Below are positions 52,744 to 62,584 of a stretch of 64,000 nucleotides of DNA, in pieces (the stretch's first letter is position 1; each line of letters begins with the position of its first letter). Origin of the DNA: Diphasiastrum complanatum. Its lineage: Eukaryota; Streptophyta; Lycopodiopsida; Lycopodiales; Lycopodiaceae. Location of the stretch: positions 41,880,545 to 41,944,544 of the forward strand of contig CM055112.1 of NCBI GenBank assembly GCA_029204225.1. Direction: 5' to 3'. Made by a program: the position numbers and the translations under genes. The notes below the pieces were generated by a model. It saw only the letters and a list, made by a program, of their open reading frames with translations, did no database searches and was not told the DNA's origin.

Positions 52744-53191
52744 CGAGATCACTGGCAGCAGGGAGAGCGGCTATAGGCAGGAATAAAACCACAGATCAAG
52801 CCCCAAAAATCATCGATGAGCAAGCTATTTTATGCTCTAATGATGCTTGGCTGAGAGTATGACAAAGGACAATCTATTTTAAACACTTTTGAAATTAGAA
52901 TCACACTCTTATCCGTAGCAACTTCTCTTAAAAAACATGTTCCACTTGATTCGTCAGTTAAGACATTTCCAAATACAACCACTTCTTTTCGAAAAAATAA
53001 AACAACTGGAACATCTTCTCTCGAGCAATCCATGTAGTGACCTTGAAAAAAATCATAGGTACATGATTTGCAATGCTATTGGAAGTACAATTAGCAAAAT
53101 TATAAAACTATAATAAATTTGTATAATAAACAAAATGATGAGACTATAACAAAATTATGAAACTTTATCCCTTAGCTCTTGGCCCTTAGCC

Positions 53192-53691
53192 TGTCATGTG
53201 CCAACCTTAGCATCCAAACATCTAATCCATTTATTAAACATCAAACTACAATGGAAATGCAAGAAATCAAGAAACTAGTCAAAAATCAAGAAGATAGCTA
53301 AAAGTAGCAAAATTTCACCAAAATAGGCAAAGTCTAGAGCATGATCATAGCTCTCATGTGATTTTAGGCACGTGAACCACTTTCTTCATCAAAAAAGCTC
53401 TCCAAGAGAAGCTCCAAGATCTCTTAAAACTCTAAATTATGAAATGAACAATAGCCTCCAAATTTAGCATGACCTTAGCTATTTATAGTGGTCATTTGTG
53501 CTTCTGCTATAAGTTTGGGACCTTATTTGGCTAATTTGGGCCTTACAAGTCCGCTATTCACAAATATAGCGAGGTTGTTCGAGCCACCTTATTAATTGTC
53601 CTAATGACTAACTCTAGTCTACTTTAGCTCCATGTCCATATTTGGCAATTCATTAGTAAGCTCATGGGCTAATTACATGCAGCACATGACA
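53192..53691 (-). repeat. 3' LTR of minus-strand non-autonomous element
   Basis: Pairs with 58164-58713 but lacks about 50 bp present there (AAGTAAGGTATTTTTATTC region). TATA box CTATAAATAG (minus) at 53479-53488. The adjacent minus-strand purine tract TAAGGGGAG is at 53692-53700. Confidence 0.9.
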
Positions 53692-53876
53692 CTCCCCTTA
53701 CTATAAGCATTTTTGCCCTCAAAAATGAAGACCATGTAGCTCTTCTGTTGAGTGCCATGCTTCATGAATCCGTTGGTGGTAGTCAAAGATATTTGGCCAA
53801 CTTGAGTAAGAAACATCTTTTCTTGTATTATTCTTGTCAGTAGCCATCTACCATCAAATTTTGTTGCCTCAACTTT

Positions 53877-56135
53877 TTAGCGTAGAACAAGGTTGCAATG
53901 AGAAATCTTCATAAAGAACCTTTGATCTACAACTATTCCCATAGATTTGATAAGATCACTGAAGAAGAGATTAATGAAACACAGGAAAGTCTCAAGTTGC
54001 ATTAGTTTTGCATGGGTTGACAAGATCCAAGCAACAGACATTCGAAAGTCTTCTTCCTCAGTATCTTCCTTGATTGGATGGGGGCTATCCAATTCCAGAT
54101 GCATCTTTTTTTGTCCCTGCTTCCGGTGCTATAGCCTTATGCATAGCTCCTTGATGTAGCATAGTGGTATCGATTTCTAGCTCCAGAGCAGTTATTAGAG
54201 CCAAGCATCCCACATTCAGATTCATCAAATCCCATGCAGTGTAGGGATCTTTTTGGTCATCTGTACACAAGGAATTTGACGGTTTTGAATTTAGTTTCCA
54301 AGTTAACATGTTTTCCTTGTTGATAGGATTGATGACATTCCCCAACGCCGGAATATTCAAGGATTTTGCACCAACTCCTATCAATATCACATTAGATTCA
54401 TTGATTGGTAGCTCGGTGCAGATCTGCTTCAGATCTTTGGATGGATCTCTTATTATTGACTTCATTGGAACAATGTTGATACCAATTTCATCATCAAAAA
54501 GCTTGTTGTTGTATTGGTATTTGAATTTTGCATCAATGTTATATCGCTCGCTTGATCCATGTTTAGGAATAATTCCATATAGATCATTATCAATAATATG
54601 GTCGTAACCACTGATTTGTGGAGTAGAGCATAATTCTCGGCAATTGATTTATACTCCATAATTTAACTACAGTTGTAGGAGTTTGTTCTGCTCATGTAGA
54701 AGTTTGTTTAGCCCATAGTATACCCCCTTATTTTGACCTTGGTCCCAATCATTACAAATGTTGGACAATACTTGATCTAGATTCTCAAGTTGGTCTTCAT
54801 CCACTTGTCCATTGGTGCTTTGCTGATATTGATTTGTTTCCGTGGAAGATAGATCAATATTAAGAATTTTGCTTTCTTCCTTGAAATCATCAGCTTCATC
54901 AAAAGATTCATGATCTTGTTTGCTCAAAACATCTCAATCGATATCTGCCTTTGGCTTGGAAGTTTGCCCTTGGACTAAAAGAAGCGTTGTTCTGTAGACA
55001 TCAACAGTGGTACACAATTCAGGATTAGTAGTTCGAATATCAATTGGCTGTTGTGGAATACCAGTCGATTGCAAGATAGAGTCAAAACGAGCGACCACCT
55101 TGTTGTACATTTCTTCCCATCTTCGCTCTAACCTTTCTTGTAGTTGTTGTCCTGTTTGTTTCATTTGTTCGGTACTATCCTGTATTGCAATTAAAAGTGG
55201 TACCTAATATTTCTTTTGTTCCACCACTCACTTTACTGATAGTAGGGTCTACGCTATTATTTGATCTTCCATGAATATTGACCCACTGTTGTTGAGTTGA
55301 TGGCGTTAGACTTCCCACAAGATTGACATAGGGATTGGAAATTGTCGCTCCACTAGCCATATTAATATTCTTTCCCTCCATAAAAATCATTTGCATCGGC
55401 AAATGAAGTTCCCATCAAAGAAGGACTAGTCATACATGTAGTGGCATAGAGAGAACACCCTTCATTGCTGTCAATTTCTTCACTTTCATAGGCATCTTCA
55501 TAGATCTCATAATCAACATTATCATCCTCATTATGATCGAAATGTTGTTCTGCAACATGGTGACGTCGTCTTTTGAGTTCTTCAAGATCATAAAATTGAT
55601 CCATGGGCTCATAGTGATCTTCTGCTCCACAATGCACCTGTTGTTGCTCAGTCACGCTTATCGCTTCAAACTGATCCTCAATAGTAAATTGGAATTGATC
55701 TTAATCCTGATAATCACCATCATTGAACTCTAGTTCAACCTAACCATCAAATGGTTCAACTGCTTCATATGCAGAGCCATCTTCAATGACTGGTTCGTGT
55801 TGTTCTTCATTTTGTTGATCGTTGTTGAAATATTCAGAGTAATGGTCAAGTTCTGAAGTATCGTTGTAGTTCTGATACTGATCATCATTAGCAAAATCGT
55901 CGTTATGGTCTTGATACTGATTGCCATCAGCGATGTTGTGACCTTGGTCATAATCTTCAATGTTACTGTCACCTTGATCGGAATCTTCGATGTAACCATC
56001 GCCTTGATCCCAATATTCCCCCACATCATTGTCATAATCGCCATCATAGTATGACTGATCGTCATCCTCTTGTTCATAACGCCAATCCATTAGAGTCGAT
56101 GTGGAATAACTAAATCTTGTAATTGTGGATTGCAA
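53877..56135 (-). pseudogene. Degraded ORF2-like acidic protein gene
   Basis: A chain of minus-strand frames (56135-55740, 55655-55362, 55402-55175, 55164-54934, 54927-54667, 54465-54085, 54104-53877) interrupted by stops and shifts. The first is Asp/Gln/Tyr-rich (EQEDDDQSYYDGDYDNDVG), like the acidic N-terminus of ORF2 at 42287. The part ending in DASGIG at 54085 and the DNA just after it match the end of that ORF2. Middle parts contain ERLERRWEEMYNKVVARFDS, a possible coiled coil. No enzyme motif. Confidence 0.6.
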
Positions 56136-58146
56136 TCTTGGGAAGAATTTGGAAATGGTATAGAAACCAGTTTTAACAAGGTGCAGTTAAGCGGTAACAA
56201 TAAGCATGAGTAAAAAGGACTTTTGAAAAGGTCAAATTTTGATCCAAATAAGACTTCTACACTGACAATCTTGTTGAGCTAATGAAACTTGCTTTCTACA
56301 TCACTGAAATCCGAGCTCAAACGGATGAGATATGATCAATTGAATGAATAAAGCATAAAGTGTAAACAACTTAGGACAATAAAGGGCCTAAAATAAAATT
56401 AAAAATAAGAAGTACATAATGATGACGAAATGATGACCATTGTACTCAGCGCAGTGAACTGAGCGTTCTTAAAGCACTGAATTTCGACGTTAAACACAAA
56501 AATTAAAGCTACACGAAGACAGGGAAATTACAAACTTAGAAAGGGACCTTTATAAAAAAGTTTGGTTTCTTTGGAGCATTGAACCGTTGAAGAAAGATGA
56601 CCGTAGAAATCTTAAAAATGACGGCAAGTTTGGGTGCTGGAAAGATTTTGGGAGGATCTCAAGTAAGAGAGAAAAAATCTAAATCGACGTTTTTTAGAGA
56701 GAGAGGATCTCAACCGACGTTTTGAGAGAGAGAGAGGAACGGGGTCGGATACCTGACCGACGTAGAGAGGGCATCGGCTACCTGAGCGACGGAGAGAGGG
56801 CATCGACGCTCGTTTGCTAGCGAAGGAGATGTCCCTGGCGTTTTTTTTTGCAAGTGTATGTCGGCCGGGATCAGAGGCGCTATGTTACTTGAAACTCCCT
56901 GTGTTCAAATCGTCGATGCAGGAATCGGGAGTTATTGCAGATGAAGCAATCGGGTTGATCGGTGTCAATCAGTCGGACGTCTCCAGCATCCGCTTGAGCA
57001 CTGATCCTGGGAATTATTTGAGCTCTTGCTGATGGGCATATTTGTGCAGTGAGGCACGATTGCAACGGTCCCTGCTAGTACACAGTAGAGCGCGACTGTA
57101 GCAGAGCGCAGCTATGGCAATTTGCAATAGGTGATGTAGAGTAATTATCCCATTTTGCCCGATCCTCTTGCACCTACCGTGGCCGTGATAGAGATTCAGG
57201 GAGTGCGAGCTTCTGGAGGTTCCTGTCAATGCCGAAGACACCTACTATGAAGATGGTGGCGATTGGAACTGGAGCGATTGGAAGAGATGTATGCGCAGAC
57301 AAAGAGAAAATTTGATCTCCTTGGCTTGTCTCGCTCACAGATTTCGGTGGACTTCAAGAATTCAGAATCATAACTCGGATTAACAGGGCGTCATCGTTGA
57401 TAAGCAAGGACCAGCCGTGAGCCAACACTCAATCACTTGTAAAATACAGCACTCAGAAATCCCAAGAGGAAGAGCAAGAACTGATACTGGGAGGTCGCGT
57501 GAAGCTGAGAGGTCGCGTGGGAGTGAGTTAGGTCAGGTTAGGGTTTAGGGTTAGGTCAAATTAGGGTTTACGGTAAGGGCATTTTTTTCCTAAAATATTT
57601 TTTAAGACGAAACTTCAAAACGAAAGAACTGAAAACAAATCTACAAAGAAATAGAACTTCAAGCATGAAAGGTTGAAGTCACTTCTCTCCCAAATTTCCT
57701 ACCAAAGCTAACATTTGACCTCTTCCACAAGATTTGTCATATCTCAGTCAATTCTCAACCAAATTGGCTGGAAATTGGCTCAGATTCAAGCTAAGACTGA
57801 GATCTACAATCCTATAGAATTACACTCACAAGTTTGGCCAAAAATTCAGCTAAAAATGGAGAAAACAGACTGCAAAAACTACAACTAGCTAAAATTGGAA
57901 AGAAAACACTAAAATGGCCATAACTTGGCCATTATAGCTCCAAATCAGAAAATTTTAGTACCTCCAGAAAGCTAAAAGAAAGATCTACAGATCTACAACA
58001 AGAAATTACACAAAAAAAAAAAGGGAAGAAAAAATGGTCAAAAATTGAATCAGAATTTGCTGGAAATTGAAAAATCAAGAAACTAAAATAAGAAACTCTA
58101 CCAAACTTAACAAAATCCACCAAATCTGATGATGAAAGGATCTAAT
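56136..58146 (-). other. Leader of minus-strand non-autonomous element
   Basis: Contains the CpG-rich block related to 40240-40560 (about 56690-56810), then a GC-rich segment 56811-57300 with a 72-codon plus-strand frame at 56814-57032, and CTAACCC/TTAGGG-type motifs at 57531-57580. The GC-rich segment is in the same place and orientation as the E2 fragment in the related element, but I do not recognise its protein. Confidence 0.5.
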
Positions 58147-58158
58147 GCTCTGATACCA
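58147..58158 (-). promoter_or_regulatory. Primer binding site, tRNA-iMet
   Basis: Minus-strand TGGTATCAGAGC, five bases inside the LTR at 58164. Confidence 0.85.
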
Positions 58159-58163
58159 AACTT

Positions 58164-58713
58164 TGTCATGTGCCAACCTTAGCATCCAAATGTCTAATCC
58201 ATTCATTAAACATCAAACTACAATGGAAATGCAAGAAATCAAGAAACTAGTCAAAAATCAAGAAGATAGCTAAAAGTAGCAAAACTTCACCAAAATAGAC
58301 AAAGTAAGGTATTTTTATTCATGATTATTGATCATTCACAAGATAGGGCCTGATTCTAGAGCATGATCATAGCTCTCATGTGATTTTAAGCACATGAACC
58401 ACTTTCTTCATCAAGAAAGCTCTCCAAGAGAAGCTCCAAGGTCTCTTAAAACTCCAAATTACAAAATGAACAATAGCCTCCAAATTTAGCAAGATCTTAG
58501 CTATTTATAGTGGTCATTTGTTCTTCTGCTATAAGTTTGGGACCTTATTTGGCTAATTTGGGCCTTACAAGTCCGCTATTCACAAATATAACGAGGTTGT
58601 TCGAGCCACCTTATTAACTGTCCTAATGACTAACTCTAGTCTACTTTAGCTCCATGGCCATATTTGGCAATTCATTAGTAAGCTCATGGGATAATTACAT
58701 GCAGCACATGACA
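58164..58713 (-). repeat. 5' LTR of minus-strand non-autonomous element
   Basis: See 53192-53691. TATA box CTATAAATAG (minus) at 58501-58510. Confidence 0.9.
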
Positions 58714-58900
58714 TAGCCAGTGGCCCTTAACTCGTAGCCCTTATCCCATAGCCGTTGGTTGTTGGCCTTTGCCCCTAGGCCCTTAGCCTTAGCATTTTGC
58801 CCATAATTTATACCCCTAGGCTCTTGCCCCTAGGCCCTTAGCCCTTAACCCTAACCCTTGTCCCTTAGTCTGTAGCCCCTAGTCCTTGACTTTTTTATAT
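58714..58900. repeat. Degenerate CCCTTAGCC minisatellite
   Basis: Many imperfect copies of CCCTTAGCC/CCCCTAGG/CCCTAACC. The same repeat is present left of the inserted element (53168-53191), so the element landed inside it. Confidence 0.6.
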
Positions 58901-59269
58901 GTTTTGTGAACTTTTTGTCTTGTCGTTATTATTACTTTTGTATTTATTTAAGATCTTTTACTAGTTTACAATTTTATTTTTTATGTTTTTTTCATTAAGG
59001 TTAAATTCTTTCAACGCTTTCTAGATTTTTTTTGTAGGGTTTTAAATTTTTTAGAGGGTTTAAGTTTGTATTACGGTTCTTTTAAGATTTAGCACCATTT
59101 TTAACAATATTCTTTTTATTTATTTTTTATTTTTTTGAATATCTAGTTTTTTTACAAGTTACAGCTATTTGTACTATCATTTTTTTATGTTATTTTTTTA
59201 AATTTTAATTTTGAAAATTAAGTTTTTTTTACACTATTTTGTTTTTTATTTTTTATTTAAGGGAGAAAC
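58901..59269. other. T-rich sequence without features
   Basis: Long T and A runs; no frame, no repeat family recognised. Confidence 0.5.
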
Positions 59270-59299
59270 ATGTTTTGGGGTGTTTTCATTACCATTCTA

Positions 59300-60420
59300 T
59301 CGAGCAGAGTGCGGGTGACCTAGTTGATGGGCTACATTCGCCATTTGGGTATTGTAGGGCCAAATTTGGGACAATTTTTGGCTGGTGAAACCTGCTACAG
59401 GGCGCGCTTCTAGTACAATCAGATCTGGAGAATTAGCCGCATTGGTCAGAAAGTGGTTGAGCGCTCGTTGGAATTTGATGGTTGTGCTCTAACCCTTTGA
59501 TGACTTTATGATTGGCCAGTTGTAGGCCCTAACGCTGGGAGTCTGCAAGGCTGACCAAGATCATCTTCTAGACATTGGGTGGTAAGCTAGATCTGCCCGT
59601 AGAACCGCAGGAGCCATAAGATATTCTTTGATAAACACTGGGTTGCATAAAAGTATCACCCTCCTCCACTCTGGTTGAGGGTGCAGTAGCGAAAGGATAT
59701 CGGTCGGCTTCTTTTTGAGTAGCTCCTCGAGCTTTCCTAGTAGTATATAGCCTCTAGTACTGATGTCTGGATATTTTTTTTTGAGGAGGGATGGTTGCTC
59801 TGAGTCAGGTACCTTAAAAATTTTATTATACCAATGTTTGAACACCGCCACAAGATCAGGTAGGTTATCCACTGGGCGAGGAGGAACTGTGGAAATTGAT
59901 GGAAAATCAGATTTGGGGGGTGAGAAGGAGGTGTGAGATGGGAAAGAAACACGAGGAGGAGAACTGGCACGAGGTGGTGAGATGGCGTGAGATGGTGAGA
60001 GGCCATGAGGAGGAGATGTAATCTCGAGTTCGGACATGGTCTCGCTTCTGCGACATGTTATTAGAGCCAGGTTATCACTACTGATATCCCAGTAGTGATT
60101 CTTCCAGAAAACACAATAACGTGCGATCTCTACCAGTTTTGAGGTCGAAGTGAAAGAAAGTTAGCTGAAGTTGTTGGTAGTCAAAGGTGGAGGCGGATTC
60201 GATGAACGAAAAGTCAGAAATCTGGCAGGGATGTCTGATGGATGGATCTTGGACAATGGCATTATAATGAGCCAAGGTCGTGTTATAACAGACGATGAGT
60301 GTGGCAGGATGATATTGGTGGCAGTCATGATATAGGGCTCTGAGCTCATTTATCAGTGAGGCGGAGGACGTCTGGAAGTGCGGCAGTGGTGGTTTGGCAA
60401 TGCTTACTATGCTCTGCGAG
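59300..60420 (-). pseudogene. Unknown minus-strand gene remnant
   Basis: Three minus-strand stretches are open: 60420-60078 (HYNAIVQDPSIRHPC, FDYQQLQLTFFHFDLKTGRD), 60037-59561 (158 codons, N-terminus of PPRASSPPRVSFPSH-type repeats, then DLVAVFKHWYNKIFKVPD and RGYILLGKLEELLKKKPTDI) and, past a TGA, down to about 59300 with only one further stop. I recognise no family. It lies just before the LTR at 60513 and is antisense to it, like the extra antisense ORFs described in some plant LTR elements. Confidence 0.4.
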
Positions 60421-60512
60421 GGTGTTAGAAGGATAATCTGATATTCCTATTGACTGGTACGCTGACATGTACCGTACCTGCTGGTGTTGTGAAGATGAAG
60501 GAATAAACGGAG

Positions 60513-60757
60513 TGTTGGATTATTCCTACTAATCGACTAATCGGTTTTTAATATTCATCCAACTGTTTATCCAGTTTTGCGGATTCTCCCGTCTTTTATA
60601 CAGTTTGCAGAATTATAGTGTTTTTACACAGTCTGCAGAAATACACAGAGTTTGACAATAGTGTCGAGAATTTTCTCACACTACAAGACTTGACACTGTC
60701 GTCTTTTTGCTAGTCAATTTTTTCTTAAAGCGTCACTGTCAAATATGCATAGTTAGG
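60513..60757 (+). repeat. LTR fragment (TGTTGGATTATTC family)
   Basis: Starts TGTTGGATTATTCC after a purine-rich GAATAAACGGAG. Same family as the LTRs at 35447 and 36883. It is cut by the copia LTR at 60758. Confidence 0.65.
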
Positions 60758-61412
60758 TGTGAAAATTGTCAACATTTCCTAGCTAGTTTGAGGCCTAAAT
60801 TGGCTAAAATTGTAAATAGTTTTGGTTCTGGAGTTTCACACGTGTGAACCAGGCCACAATGTTTTTATTTACTGTATTTTTTCAGTATGATGAAGTGTCA
60901 AACTTCATACCCTTCAAAATGAGACCATTTTGATGTATTTTGGTCATATAAGCCATTTTTAGCTATTTTTCCTATATAGGGAATATCTAGGGTCAAGTAC
61001 CTTCTAGAGAGAGGAGAGAGAGTCATCTTCCTCATCCATAAATAGTAGGGAAGTCGTGGAGAACAGGTTGGAGAAACCTTTTGTATGCTTCATTGAGATC
61101 AATAGATCATTGTCATTGTTTCTTCCTCCATTGAGAGCATTGTTGTGTGTATTGTCTTCAAGCTATTGTGTATGATCTTAGGTGCTTTCCAAAAGTGATA
61201 GGCTGATGTATTATGTACTGTATAATGCTATTTTGGGCCGCACTTGATGTTTATGGAAGTTTCCATTTGTGATAAATGCTTTTTGATCAAGTTCTTTGCA
61301 TTCTAGGTAGCATAGAATGTGTTGCCAATTCCTAGCTTATGTAGTTTGGAGTGCAAGCATTCAAGCCAATGATCTTGGAGTTTAGATCCACTTAGGATCT
61401 GTATTTTTCACA
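60758..61412 (+). repeat. 5' LTR of intact copia element
   Basis: TGTGAAAATTGTCAAC to GTATTTTTCACA. Contains an ACACGTGTG palindrome and GAGAGAGA tract near the middle. TTAGG (60753-60757) may be the target duplication. The 3' LTR lies beyond the window. Confidence 0.85.
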
Positions 61413-61424
61413 TGGTATCAGAGC
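61413..61424 (+). promoter_or_regulatory. Primer binding site, tRNA-iMet
   Basis: TGGTATCAGAGC directly after the LTR. Confidence 0.9.
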
Positions 61425-62584
61425 TGGTTGGCTTCTATTTACAGTAAGTATTCCATTTTTGGTGATATTTGGATGTTTGATCAAGTTCTAGCATGATTTT
61501 GCATTGCTTTGTTGATCAAATCTTACTAACCTTTGTTTTGTGAGTTGAACTTGTGGATCAAAAGCATATTTCAGGTCTATTGAAGATCAGAGGCTGAAAA
61601 GAAACTATTTTGGATCAGATCATAACACCTAATCATTTGTGATTGTGAGGCTTGTGCATATTCAATACTAACAATGTTCTTTTCAATCCTATTGTTGACA
61701 ATCTCCATTCTTGGATGAACACTCTCCTTAAGTGGATGAAACTTCTCCTTAAGTGGATGACAAATGCTCTTTTGAGTGAGTTGTAATTCTCCTAAAGGCT
61801 GAGCAAAGCTCCCATTTGGATGAAAGATCCCCTTTTTTGGGTGAACATATTGTAAGCTCCATTGTGAAGAGCATATTGTAAAGATTGTCATCAATTTTGG
61901 CATAAATTTTGGTGTACTTTGTTGAGCATGTAAGTAACTCTCCTTATGTAATTTGATTGGAGCATTTGCTGGAAGGTGTTAACCATTATGCAAGTGTGTT
62001 TTCAGGTTCTTAACAGGTTGAGGAACATTCTCATGTGAAGTGATCTTAGATCTACATCTAAACACCAAGATTTGACAAGATAGTGAAGCTAGTCTTGTGA
62101 TTCACTAAGTGTGCTCATTCATTCACCTCTAAATCTTGTATTTATCACTTGCTGGAGTTTATAAACTTTTAGAAGTGTGGTTTACATGTGGTTTTACAGG
62201 TTGAATCAATATCTTAGTGTGTTGATCATATGTTGATCAAGTTTGTTCATTACTAGGTAATCTTGGCATCCTAGTTTTGGGTATTTTCTAAGAATGCAAG
62301 TAACTCTTCACACCATAACTTGATTTGGTCACTTGCTGGAAAGTTTGAGAGCTTAAGCAAGAGTGTGTTCAGGTTGGTTTGATTTTGTAATCCATTCTTA
62401 GTGTGTGCAAAGTGTTGCATGTGTTTCAATCTTCCTTTCTATGCTTGGAAACCATCTAGGTTCAAGATAGAAGTGTTTTAGGGTCCTAAATCTTCATAGA
62501 TCTCTTTATCTATCATTTGTTGAGAGAAAAGTGAGTGCTAAGTGCTTTAGGACAGAACCTAAAAGTTGAAGAAACATTAGAATC
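61425..62584 (+). other. Long leader of intact copia element
   Basis: About 1.16 kb without a frame. Short tandem repeats of CTCCTTAAGTGGATGA (61728-61770), and a longer diverged repeat (AAGTAACTCT...TTGCTGGAA, near 61933 and 62300). A minus-strand frame at 61577-61903 follows from the repeats and is not called a gene. Confidence 0.6.

Larger units (their letters stand above)
53192..58713 (-). mobile_element. Non-autonomous LTR element with TSD TAGCC, minus strand
   Basis: 5522 bp between TAGCC at 53187-53191 and 58714-58718. LTRs 53192-53691 and 58164-58713 have TGTCATGTG...CACATGACA ends. The primer site, leader and coding remnants read on the minus strand. It is related to the element at 37990: similar LTR termini, similar CpG-rich leader block, telomere-like CTAACCC leader motifs, and homologous ORF2 sequence ending in SGIG. 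The double-Gag ORF is absent. No pol domain is present. Confidence 0.9.

Noticed and set aside
52830-53033. Minus-strand 67-codon captured exon
   Set aside because: Gene-like composition but no motif, splice sites or homologue recognised; too weak to call.
57531-57580. Interstitial telomere
   Set aside because: Only a few TTAGGG/TTTAGGG-like words with irregular spacing, and similar words occur in the leader of a related element.
60681-60700. CACTA end at CACACTACAAGACTTG
   Set aside because: It lies inside the TGTTGGATTATTC LTR family, occurs in the same place at 35495, and has no subterminal repeats.
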